Part shown: positions 1 through 7,038 of the stretch, in pieces | Layout: each line of letters opens with the position of its first letter | How positions within the stretch are numbered: position 1 is the first letter of the stretch | Source: Claveliimonas ammoniilytica | GTDB taxonomy: Bacteria; Bacillota; Clostridia; Lachnospirales; Lachnospiraceae | NCBI RefSeq assembly: GCF_025567415.1 | Contig: NZ_JAOQJV010000001.1 | Span: 369,639-433,638, forward strand | Direction: 5' to 3' | DNA: 64,000 nucleotides | Position numbers and translations under genes: made by a program | Notes under the pieces: generated by a model | What the model saw: only the letters and a program-made list of their open reading frames with translations | What the model was told of the DNA's origin: nothing | Databases searched by the model: none

Positions 1-870
1 CTTGGAATTCTCACGCAGACTATCTGTTACATGCACCTGATTGTCGCCTGTCTTCAGTACATGTAATACTTTTTCCAACGTGTTTTTCTTCATGTTCGGA
101 CATACAGGTACCGTCTCCGGATAGTAAAATTGTTTATCCGGATTGTTCTGTGTCAGTTTGTAATGTACTCCTTCTTCAGTACAGATAATAAACTCCTGAC
201 GGTCACTGTCCGTCGCATAATTAATAATGCCGGATGTACTTCCGATATAATCAGCAATTGCTAAAATCTCCTGTCTGCATTCTGGATGCGCAAGCACCAG
301 TGCATCCGGATGTTCATCTTTTGCCTTCAGCACCTCGTCTGCTTCCATGCGTTCATGGGTTGGACAGAATCCCTCGTTGAAGATAAAATGCTTCTCCGGA
401 ACCTGATCTGCTATGTAATGAGCCAGATTCCTGTCAGGAATAAAGTATATATTCTTGTTTGGCAGTTTCTTTACAATCTTAACTGCATTCGCAGATGTCA
501 CGCACACATCTGAATACTCCTTTAATTCAGCTGTGGAATTGATGTAGCAGACAACTGCCACATCTTCGTAAGTCTCACGCACTTTTTTAATACGATCAAT
601 ATCTGCCATATGAGCCATCGAACAATCGGCCTGCAGATCTGGCATAAGCACCGTTTTCTCTGGATTGAGAATCTTTGCACTCTCTCCCATAAAGGATACT
701 CCGCAGAATACGATTGTCTTAGCGGTAAGTTCTGTAGCCACACGGCTCAGATAAAAAGAATCTCCTATATAGTCTGCGATGTCCTGCACTTCCGGTCTCA
801 CATAGTAATGTGCAAGGATGACTGCATCTTTTTCTTTTTTTAATTTCTTGATCTCGTCTGTAATATTCAT
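1..870 (-). CDS. nadA: Quinolinate synthase NadA (C-terminus cut by window edge)
   Basis: Condenses iminoaspartate with dihydroxyacetone phosphate to quinolinate, the pyridine-ring step of de novo NAD synthesis, in the cytoplasm. The reading frame runs off position 1 after exactly 290 codons, so only about 10-15 residues should be missing. The start at 870 follows a good AGGAGG site. Three cysteines match the oxygen-sensitive [4Fe-4S] ligands of the family: C83 (in ADCSMA), C169 (in EGFCPTH) and C257 (in VCPNMKK). The motif FCGVSFMGESAKIL at residues 55-68 is also typical. A strong promoter with an internal dyad lies just upstream. nadB and nadC usually follow nadA in Firmicutes and would lie beyond the left edge, which I cannot see. 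Confidence 0.95.
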   Translation of the reverse strand, partial: MNITDEIKKLKKEKDAVILAHYYVRPEVQDIADYIGDSFYLSRVATELTAKTIVFCGVSFMGESAKILNPEKTVLMPDLQADCSMAHMADIDRIKKVRETYEDVAVVCYINSTAELKEYSDVCVTSANAVKIVKKLPNKNIYFIPDRNLAHYIADQVPEKHFIFNEGFCPTHERMEADEVLKAKDEHPDALVLAHPECRQEILAIADYIGSTSGIINYATDSDRQEFIICTEEGVHYKLTQNNPDKQFYYPETVPVCPNMKKNTLEKVLHVLKTGDNQVHVTDSLRENSK

Positions 871-906
871 CTCAGTTTCCTCCTGTTTACAGCTACACTG
901 TTGACA

Positions 907-935
907 ATTATAGCACATGTATCAACATGTGACAA
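907..935 (-). promoter_or_regulatory. Promoter of nadA
   Basis: On the minus strand a -35 TTGTCA (930-935) and a perfect -10 TATAAT (907-912) are separated by exactly 17 bp. This lies about 37 bp upstream of the nadA start codon. It is a near-consensus vegetative promoter. Confidence 0.8.
914..931. promoter_or_regulatory. Dyad operator inside the nadA promoter
   Basis: Perfect 7-bp inverted arms, CACATGT (914-920) and ACATGTG (925-931), separated by 4 bp, fill the spacer between the -35 and -10 boxes. A protein bound here would block RNA polymerase. NAD-biosynthesis genes in Firmicutes are often controlled by the niacin-responsive repressor NiaR, so that is a candidate. The assignment is inference, because I cannot compare with a verified NiaR motif here. 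Confidence 0.6.
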
Positions 936-1055
936 GACAGTTGTAAACTACAAATATATGACAAAATCTAAAATATTATTTCAAGAAACAAATAAGGAGA
1001 CTATATTTCTATAATCTCCTCAAAATCATCGTAATCTTTCAGTATTTAGTTTGTT

Positions 1056-2444
1056 TTATTTCTGTGACAGATATTCATGAATACCCTTCGCGCCGGCTTT
1101 TCCGGCACCCATAGCAAGGATAACTGTAGCTGCTCCGGTCACAGCATCGCCGCCTGCGAATACGGCAGCCTTGGATGTCTGTCCATTTTCTTCTTCAGCT
1201 ACAATACATCTTCTTCGGTTGGTCTCAAGTCCCTCCGTTGTAGATGCGATCAATGGGTTTGGAGAAGTACCAAGTGCCATGATAACTGTATCCAGTTCAA
1301 TCTCGTACTCAGATCCTTCGATCGGTACCGGACGTCTTCTGCCAGATGCATCTGGTTCACCAAGTTCCATTTTGATTACTTTCATGCCTTTTACCCATCC
1401 GTTATCATCGGTAAGGATCTCTACCGGATTGGTCAACAGATTGAAGATAATGCCTTCTTCTTTTGCATGATGGACTTCTTCTGCTCTTGCCGGAAGCTCT
1501 GCTTCACTTCGACGATATACAATATGTACATTTGCGCCAAGACGAAGCGCTGTCCTGGCTGCATCCATCGCTACGTTACCACCGCCGACTACAGCTACTT
1601 TCTTACCAGCTGCAATTGGTGTGTCATAATTATTATCAAAAGCTTTCATCAGATTACTTCTGGTCAGATACTCATTTGCGGAGAATACTCCATTCGCTGT
1701 CTCGCCAGGAATTCCCATAAACATCGGAAGACCTGCACCTGATCCAATAAATACAGCTTCGAAGTTTTCCTCTTCCATCAGCTGATCAATTGTAGTTGAT
1801 TTACCAATCACTACATTGGTCTCAAATTTAACACCAAGCTCTTTAACCTTTTCAATCTCTTTCTTAACAACTTTTTCTTTTGGAAGACGGAATTCCGGGA
1901 TACCATATACCAGTACTCCACCCAGTTCGTGAAGCGCTTCAAATACAGTTACTTCATATCCAAGTTTTGCAAGATCACCGGCACAGGTGAGTCCAGACGG
2001 ACCGGAACCGATCACAGCCACCTTATGACCATTTGTCTTCTCTGCTTTCTTAGGCTTGATATCATGCTCCAGTGCATAATCTGCCACAAAACGCTCCAGC
2101 TTACCAATAGATACAGCATCACCTTTAATGCCGCGGATACATTTGCATTCGCACTGTGATTCCTGAGGACATACACGACCACAGATTGCCGGCAATGCAG
2201 AAGACTCACCGATCACCTGATAAGCACCTTCAATATCGCCCTCTTTTACTTTGGATATAAATCCGGGAATATTGATTGATACCGGACATCCCTGGATACA
2301 TCTAGCATTTTTGCAGTTCAGACATCTGGTTGCTTCTTCCATTGCCTCTTCTTTATTATATCCATAACATACTTCTTCAAAATTAGTTGCACGTACTTTT
2401 GCATCCTGTTCTCTGACAGGAATTCTCTTTAACATATCAGCCAT
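1056..2444 (-). CDS. nfnB: NfnB subunit of NADH-dependent ferredoxin:NADP+ oxidoreductase
   Basis: Large subunit (462 aa) of the electron-bifurcating transhydrogenase that couples NADPH, NAD+ and ferredoxin in anaerobes. The N-terminus has two cysteine clusters for [4Fe-4S] centres, CLNCKNARCIQGCP near residue 41 and CGRVCPQESQCECKC near residue 88, followed by an FAD Rossmann motif (VAVIGSGPSG near 147) and an NADP Rossmann motif (VAVVGGGNVAMDAA near 285). The protein is related to the glutamate synthase small subunit, and automatic annotation often calls it GltA. The length and the adjacent NfnA-like gene favour NfnB. It starts inside the stop of nfnA (TAATG, one-base overlap), so translation is probably coupled. 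Its ribosome site GGAGGTG sits in the last codons of nfnA. Confidence 0.9.
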   Translation of the reverse strand: MADMLKRIPVREQDAKVRATNFEEVCYGYNKEEAMEEATRCLNCKNARCIQGCPVSINIPGFISKVKEGDIEGAYQVIGESSALPAICGRVCPQESQCECKCIRGIKGDAVSIGKLERFVADYALEHDIKPKKAEKTNGHKVAVIGSGPSGLTCAGDLAKLGYEVTVFEALHELGGVLVYGIPEFRLPKEKVVKKEIEKVKELGVKFETNVVIGKSTTIDQLMEEENFEAVFIGSGAGLPMFMGIPGETANGVFSANEYLTRSNLMKAFDNNYDTPIAAGKKVAVVGGGNVAMDAARTALRLGANVHIVYRRSEAELPARAEEVHHAKEEGIIFNLLTNPVEILTDDNGWVKGMKVIKMELGEPDASGRRRPVPIEGSEYEIELDTVIMALGTSPNPLIASTTEGLETNRRRCIVAEEENGQTSKAAVFAGGDAVTGAATVILAMGAGKAGAKGIHEYLSQK

Positions 2445-3331
2445 TAGTTGTCACCTCCGCAATTACCGCATCCGCCATGGTGAGTATCACCCTCCTGCAG
2501 CTTCAGTAAAGCACGACCTTCCTGCGTCTTATACATCTGCTGTCTCTTCATGGCATTATCAAAGTCTACCAGATGTCCGTCAAATTCCGGTCCATCCACG
2601 CAGGCGAATTTCACTTCATCGCCTACCAGGAGACGACAGGCACCACACATACCGGTACCGTCTACCATGATCGGGTTCATGCTAACAACAGTCGGGATTG
2701 CAAGCTTTTTCGTCAGGAGACATACAAATTTCATCATGATCATCGGTCCGATAGCGATACAGACATCGTAATGATTACCCTGCTCTACCAGTTCCTCCAC
2801 CATAGTGGTAACCATTCCGGCATGTCCGTAAGAACCGTCATCTGTACATGGATAGTAATTACCGGATACCGCACGCATCTCATCCTCCAGGATCAACAGA
2901 TCCTTATTCTTGGAACCGATGATAACATCAGCATCAATACCGTGTTCTTTCAGCCATTTTACCTGCGGATATACCGGTGCAGCACCTACACCACCGCCTA
3001 CAAACAGGATCTTCTTCTTTTTCAAGCTCTCAATATCTTCTTTTACAAATTCAGAAGGACAGCCAAGTGGTCCGGTAAAATCACGGAACGCATCTCCTTC
3101 TTTTAATTCAGCAAATTTTCTTGTAGATGCGCCAACCGGCTGGAATACGATAGTAATCGTGCCTGCTTCTCTGTCATAATCGCAGATTGTCAGCGGGATA
3201 CGTTCTCCTGTCTCATCTATTTTTACAATAACGAACTGTCCAGGCTCGCAATGTCTTGCCACACGAGGAGCTTCTACGACCATCAGATAGATATTCTCGT
3301 TCAGCTTCTCGGCTTTCTGTATCTTGTACAT
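2444..3331 (-). CDS. nfnA: NfnA subunit, FAD/[2Fe-2S] ferredoxin-NADP+ reductase-like
   Basis: Small subunit (295 aa) of the NfnAB complex, from the family of dihydroorotate dehydrogenase electron-transfer subunits and sulfide dehydrogenases. An FAD-binding barrel is followed by an NAD-binding domain (KILFVGGGVGAAPVYPQ near residue 108). The C-terminal [2Fe-2S] ligands lie in GTGMCGACRLLV and KFACVDGPEF. The extreme C-terminus adds a Cys/His/Gly-rich tail, THHGGCGNCGGDN. The start at 3331 follows AGGAGG. It forms a two-gene operon with nfnB. The protein is known to carry the NADH-oxidising half of the bifurcating reaction; the assignment here rests on the pair of genes together. Confidence 0.88.
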   Translation of the reverse strand: MYKIQKAEKLNENIYLMVVEAPRVARHCEPGQFVIVKIDETGERIPLTICDYDREAGTITIVFQPVGASTRKFAELKEGDAFRDFTGPLGCPSEFVKEDIESLKKKKILFVGGGVGAAPVYPQVKWLKEHGIDADVIIGSKNKDLLILEDEMRAVSGNYYPCTDDGSYGHAGMVTTMVEELVEQGNHYDVCIAIGPMIMMKFVCLLTKKLAIPTVVSMNPIMVDGTGMCGACRLLVGDEVKFACVDGPEFDGHLVDFDNAMKRQQMYKTQEGRALLKLQEGDTHHGGCGNCGGDN

Positions 3332-3364
3332 CTTGTTTCCTCCTGTCTATTGATTTTACTAATA

Positions 3365-3393
3365 ATGATAATGTATACATCTGAAAATTTCAA
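3365..3393 (-). promoter_or_regulatory. Probable promoter of nfnAB
   Basis: A minus-strand -35 TTGAAA (3388-3393) and -10 TATCAT (3365-3370) are spaced 17 bp apart, between the alcohol dehydrogenase terminator and the nfnA ribosome site. Confidence 0.5.
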
Positions 3394-3401
3394 GGAAAGT
3401 T

Positions 3402-3454
3402 TACAAAAGAAAAGCAGATTCCCTGAAATTGCCTGAATTTACAGAATCTGCTTT
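3402..3454 (-). terminator. Terminator after the alcohol dehydrogenase gene
   Basis: An 11-bp stem (AAAGCAGATTC at 3411-3421 with GAATCTGCTTT at 3444-3454) is followed on the minus strand by a T-rich run. It separates the alcohol dehydrogenase from nfnAB. Confidence 0.75.
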
Positions 3455-3470
3455 CCTGAATTTCTGAAAT

Positions 3471-4652
3471 TTAGAAGTCTACTTCTGTACCATAATATGT
3501 ACACTCAAACAGTTTTTTCATTGTCTCCGGATCGATAGTTCTTGGATTAGATCCTGTACATGCATCACCGACTGCAAGCTCTGCAATCTTATCAATCTTT
3601 TCTTTAAATTCATCCTCATTGATTCCAAATTCTTTCAAAGTCTTTGGAATATTGAGTTTTACATTGAACTCATCAATCTTCTCACACAGACTGTTGATCA
3701 ATGCTTTTTCAGATATTCCTGCCAGTCCCATTCTACGTGCGATCTCGGCATAACGCTTAGCGGCTATCGGATCCTTGGCGTTGTATTTTATAACATATGG
3801 CAAATAAATCGCATTGGCACATCCATGCGGAATATGTCCGGTAGAGAATGCAGCACCCGTCTTGTGCGCCATAGAATGAACAATGCCAAGTAAAGCGTTA
3901 GAGAATGCCATACCTGCAAGACACTGTGCGTAATGCATTTGTTCTCTCGCTACCTTGTCACATTTATAGGATGCCGGCAGATAATCAAGAACCATCTCGA
4001 TTGCCTGCAATGCAAGCGGATCTGTGAATGGACAATTCAGTGTAGATACATACGCTTCAATCGCATGTGTCAATGCATCCATTCCGGTATAAGCAACCTG
4101 TTTGATTGGAAGTCCCATAACCAGTTCCGGGTCAACAATTGCCACATCAGGTGTAATATTAAAGTCAGCCAGCGGATATTTTACTCCGGTCTCATAATTT
4201 GTAATTACAGAGAATGCCGTAACCTCTGTAGCTGTACCAGATGTAGAAGGAATTGCACAGAATTTTGCTTTCTGACGCAGTTCCGGGAAATTAAACGGAA
4301 TACAAAGTGCTTCAAATGTGGTATCCGGATACTCATAGAAAGCCCACATAGCTTTGGCTGCATCAATCGGTGATCCACCACCCATTGCTACGATCCAGTC
4401 TGGTTGGAACTTACGCATTGCTTCGGCACCTTTCATAACTGTCTCAACAGACGGATCAGGTTCTACACCTTCAAAAAGTTCAACTTCCATTCCGGCATCT
4501 TTCAGATAATCGACTGCTTTGTCAAGAAATCCCTGTCTTCTCATAGAACCTCCGCCAACTACAAGAATTGCTTTTTTACCTTTTAGGTTCTTAAGCTCCT
4601 CCAGGCAACCCATTCCATGGTATACGTCTCTAGGTAATGTAAATCTGCTCAT
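3471..4652 (-). CDS. Iron-containing (group III) alcohol dehydrogenase
   Basis: A 393-aa Fe-dependent alcohol dehydrogenase, in the size range of clostridial butanol/ethanol dehydrogenases. It would reduce an aldehyde to an alcohol with NAD(P)H as a fermentative electron sink. The N-terminal nucleotide domain shows AILVVGGGSMRRQGF and AMGGGSPIDAAKAMW. The iron ligands lie in GMDALTHAIEAY (Asp and His, near 195), SMAHKTGAAF (His) and HIPHGCANAIYLPYV (His). The start at 4652 follows AAGGAG. The substrate cannot be told from sequence. Its promoter is overlapped by two Rex-like boxes, which fits NADH-dependent derepression. It is a single-gene unit bounded by terminators on both sides. Confidence 0.9.
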   Translation of the reverse strand: MSRFTLPRDVYHGMGCLEELKNLKGKKAILVVGGGSMRRQGFLDKAVDYLKDAGMEVELFEGVEPDPSVETVMKGAEAMRKFQPDWIVAMGGGSPIDAAKAMWAFYEYPDTTFEALCIPFNFPELRQKAKFCAIPSTSGTATEVTAFSVITNYETGVKYPLADFNITPDVAIVDPELVMGLPIKQVAYTGMDALTHAIEAYVSTLNCPFTDPLALQAIEMVLDYLPASYKCDKVAREQMHYAQCLAGMAFSNALLGIVHSMAHKTGAAFSTGHIPHGCANAIYLPYVIKYNAKDPIAAKRYAEIARRMGLAGISEKALINSLCEKIDEFNVKLNIPKTLKEFGINEDEFKEKIDKIAELAVGDACTGSNPRTIDPETMKKLFECTYYGTEVDF

Positions 4653-4696
4653 AATTAATCGCTCCTTTGTATAATGGATTACTTTTTTACATTCAC

Positions 4697-4725
4697 ATTA
4701 TACGACCGTTATTTATTTAACACAA
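4697..4725 (-). promoter_or_regulatory. Promoter of the alcohol dehydrogenase gene
   Basis: A minus-strand -10 TATAAT (4697-4702) is preceded at 17 bp by -35 TTGTGT (4720-4725). The spacer is nearly filled by the Rex-like box at 4706-4723. Confidence 0.7.
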
Positions 4726-4743
4726 TAGTTAAATAAATAACGG
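4706..4743. promoter_or_regulatory. Two Rex-like operators forming a 16-bp inverted repeat
   Basis: The arms 4706-4721 and 4728-4743 are perfect inverted copies (16 bp) around a 6-nt centre. Each arm with its flank resembles the Rex consensus TTGTTAANNNNTTAACAA: 4706-4723 matches 11 of 14 defined bases, 4726-4743 matches 10 of 14. The first box lies between -35 and -10 and the second covers the region just upstream of -35. Rex, encoded at 18178 in this window, is the obvious candidate; known Rex regulons include alcohol dehydrogenases. Confidence 0.6.
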
Positions 4744-4770
4744 ATTGTACTTTTTTACGCACAATCCGTT
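4739..4770 (-). terminator. Terminator after the zinc-ribbon/TPR gene
   Basis: A 10-bp perfect stem (AACGGATTGT at 4739-4748 with ACAATCCGTT at 4761-4770) is followed on the minus strand by ATTTATTTAAC. It shares its last bases with the distal Rex-like box. Confidence 0.6.
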
Positions 4771-4791
4771 TATATTGCATTGGATATTATT

Positions 4792-6063
4792 CTATTCAGT
4801 CCGTTCGTAATTACGAGTAGTAACACCACTCAAACGTCCTTTTCCATTCACAAGAACCGCTTTGAAAATAGTAGTTCCTTCCGGCATGGAAATCGGATCT
4901 GTATATTCTTCTGAATCTTCATCTGGGGTAGATCCATCTGTTGTATAATAAGCTGTATAGCCGTCCGGCACAACAATACTGATCTTTGTATCGGTATCAT
5001 ACTGACCGGTAGACGGAGATACGGCAGGTGCATCTTCGATTGGCAGTTCTACTTCATAAGTCTTACTTACGGTAAGACTTGGAATGCCGTTCGCATTGAC
5101 AGATACTGCTTTGATTTCTGTCTCACCCTCAGAGATCTGAATTGGTTTTTCGTATTTGATACGAGTTTTAGATGAAAATGGATCACTTCCATCATCGGTA
5201 TAATAGATATTCTTCTCCGTTGTAGTCAATGAAAGCTGCTGAACATCGTCAAAACTTTCACTGTCATCCAGGCTGAATTCTGGTGAATCTGACGCGTATT
5301 CCGTAAGCTGATCAGCCACACTGGACTTAGCCCCGTCTAATATTAACGGAATTTCGCCCTGATTCTTAGTATCTTCATAGAATTTAAAACATGCCTTATA
5401 TACATCAACACTATCCGAATATTTATCTACCGCACTTAACAGGATCTCTTCCGCCTTGTCACTCTCATTCTGCTCAATATACAGTTCAGACAATCCCTCA
5501 TATGCTTCTGCTTTCTTAGGCTTCTTCTTAATAGCTTTCTTAAACTGTGTTTCCGCTTCCGTATAATCTTTACTGCTCAGTGCTTTATAACCTTTCTTCA
5601 CATAACCATTATACGAAAACTGATACATGATCAATCCAGCGATCACAAGAATCACAAGAAAAATACCGGTAAGAAGCAGCGCTCTTTTTCTCTTTTTCTT
5701 CTTCAGAGCTTTTTTCCTGGCAACACGTCTCCTGCGTTCTTCCTGCGGAGTAAGTTGTCTTCTGGATCTGTCCTCTCTTTTAGGTCGACGTTGTCCGGAC
5801 GAAGTCCTACGCTGACCGGATGAAGTCCTGCGAGAAGACTGACCTCCACGTGTACCGGAATTTCTTCTCGCTGTCGGTATCGTGCTTGTCTGATAATCAT
5901 AGTCATCAAGTGGTGTGTCAGAACCATCGATTGCACCTTTTACCTGTGCAGCAAGCACATCGTCTAAAGGATTGTAATCCGGTACAATGCGTATCTCTGC
6001 CCCACATTCTTCACATCTAAGCGCGCCCTCCGGCATCTCTGCGCCACAGCGTCTACATCTCAT
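4792..6063 (-). CDS. Zinc-ribbon membrane protein with TPR and chitobiase-like C-terminal repeats
   Basis: No specific function is recognised. The 423-aa protein starts with a four-cysteine zinc ribbon (CRRCGAEM and CEECGAEI, residues 3-24). A long basic, serine/arginine-rich low-complexity stretch (about 60-125) leads to one membrane segment (ALLLTGIFLVILVIAGLIMY, about 128-147). Beyond it lie TPR-like helices (AETQFKKAIKKKPKKAEAY; AEEILLSAVDKYSDSVDVY, about 165-225). Last come two beta repeats of the chitobiase/hexosaminidase C-terminal type, marked by IYYTDDGSDP and AYYTTDGSTPDEDS. The topology is inferred as an inside zinc ribbon with TPR and beta repeats outside. The ribosome site AGGAGG lies near the folD neighbour's start side. 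It ends three bases from the folD stop region on the same strand, so it follows folD in the operon. Confidence 0.75.
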   Translation of the reverse strand: MRCRRCGAEMPEGALRCEECGAEIRIVPDYNPLDDVLAAQVKGAIDGSDTPLDDYDYQTSTIPTARRNSGTRGGQSSRRTSSGQRRTSSGQRRPKREDRSRRQLTPQEERRRRVARKKALKKKKRKRALLLTGIFLVILVIAGLIMYQFSYNGYVKKGYKALSSKDYTEAETQFKKAIKKKPKKAEAYEGLSELYIEQNESDKAEEILLSAVDKYSDSVDVYKACFKFYEDTKNQGEIPLILDGAKSSVADQLTEYASDSPEFSLDDSESFDDVQQLSLTTTEKNIYYTDDGSDPFSSKTRIKYEKPIQISEGETEIKAVSVNANGIPSLTVSKTYEVELPIEDAPAVSPSTGQYDTDTKISIVVPDGYTAYYTTDGSTPDEDSEEYTDPISMPEGTTIFKAVLVNGKGRLSGVTTRNYERTE

Positions 6064-6066
6064 GTT

Positions 6067-6918
6067 CTACTCTACCTCCTGACCCTTCGCTGCTTCTACA
6101 CAATTGTACATCAGCATAGCGATTGTCATAGGACCGACTCCACCTGGCACCGGAGTAATTGCTGATACTTTATCTTTTATATCATCAAAGTCCACATCAC
6201 CACATAACTTGTTTTCTTCGTTACGGTGCATACCTACGTCAATAACTACCGCACCTTCTTTCACATAGTCTGCTGTGATGAATTTCGGTTTGCCAATGGC
6301 AACTACAAGGATATCAGCTCTTCCTGTAACTTCTTTCAGATCTTTGGTCCTGGAGTGCGTGATCGTAACCGTTCCATTTTCACGAAGAAGCAGAATAGAC
6401 ATCGGTTTGCCTACAATGTTACTTCTTCCTACAACCACACATTCTTTTCCTTCTATTTCAATTCCGGAGCGTTTCAGAAGCTGGATGATTCCCGCCGGTG
6501 TGCAGGATACAAAGCCCGGTTCTCCGATACAGAGTCGTCCTACGCTTTCAGGATGAAATCCGTCCACATCTTTATCCGGTGAAATCGTACGGATAATCGT
6601 ATCTGCATTAATATGCTTTGGAAGCGGAAGCTGTACCAGAATACCATGTACATTATCATTCTCGTTCAATTCTTTTACTAACTTCACCAGTTCTTCTTCT
6701 GTAGTCTCTTCAGGAAGCTCGTAAGAAAGTGATTCGATTCCTACATAGGCACATGCTCCTTTTTTATTGCGTACATAAATGCTGGATGCAGGATCATCTC
6801 CCACCTGAATTACTGCCAGGCAGGTCTCCACACCCTGTTTCTTCAATTCTTCAACGGTTATCTTCAACTCATCCTTGATCTCGGTAGAGATTTTCTTTCC
6901 ATCAATCAATAACGGCAT
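6067..6918 (-). CDS. folD: Methylene-THF dehydrogenase/methenyl-THF cyclohydrolase FolD
   Basis: Bifunctional cytoplasmic enzyme (283 aa, normal length) that interconverts 5,10-methylene-THF and 10-formyl-THF. The catalytic lysine region is seen in SSIYVRNKKGACAYVGI (about 45-61), and the family signatures in VHGILVQLPLPKHI (about 94) and PVPGGVGPMTIAML (about 257). The nucleotide-binding loop is CVVVGRSNIVGKP (about 158). It lies directly downstream of fhs, its pathway partner. The two supply formyl groups for purines and initiator tRNA, or run the methyl branch of C1 metabolism. Confidence 0.96.
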   Translation of the reverse strand: MPLLIDGKKISTEIKDELKITVEELKKQGVETCLAVIQVGDDPASSIYVRNKKGACAYVGIESLSYELPEETTEEELVKLVKELNENDNVHGILVQLPLPKHINADTIIRTISPDKDVDGFHPESVGRLCIGEPGFVSCTPAGIIQLLKRSGIEIEGKECVVVGRSNIVGKPMSILLLRENGTVTITHSRTKDLKEVTGRADILVVAIGKPKFITADYVKEGAVVIDVGMHRNEENKLCGDVDFDDIKDKVSAITPVPGGVGPMTIAMLMYNCVEAAKGQEVE

Positions 6919-6952
6919 AATTCCAATTCCCCTTATATTTATATATTATGAT

Positions 6953-7027
6953 GTTGGGGTCAAAAGCCCCAACTATGATGCCTGCGGATTGTTCCGTGCT
7001 ATGCACTCCCACAATCCTGGCATCATA
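6953..7027 (-). other. Two consecutive hairpins between fhs and folD
   Basis: On the minus strand, in transcript order, a long imperfect stem (about 6975-7027) has outer arms ATGATGCC/GGCATCAT and inner arms AGGATTGT/ACAATCCG. A compact 7-bp stem GTTGGGG/CCCCAAC (6953-6973) follows. No clear U-tract comes after it, so it could be a weak attenuator or an RNA stability element that tunes folD relative to fhs. Confidence 0.5.
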
Positions 7028-7038
7028 TTCTATACTTT

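Noticed and set aside
2573..3106. Open frame of 177 aa on the plus strand
   Set aside because: It lies wholly inside nfnA on the other strand, has no ribosome site and reads as low-quality antisense sequence.
4706..4743. The 16-bp inverted repeat as a terminator
   Set aside because: Pure A/T-rich stem with no U-tract role, and it lies upstream of and across a promoter; an operator explains it better.
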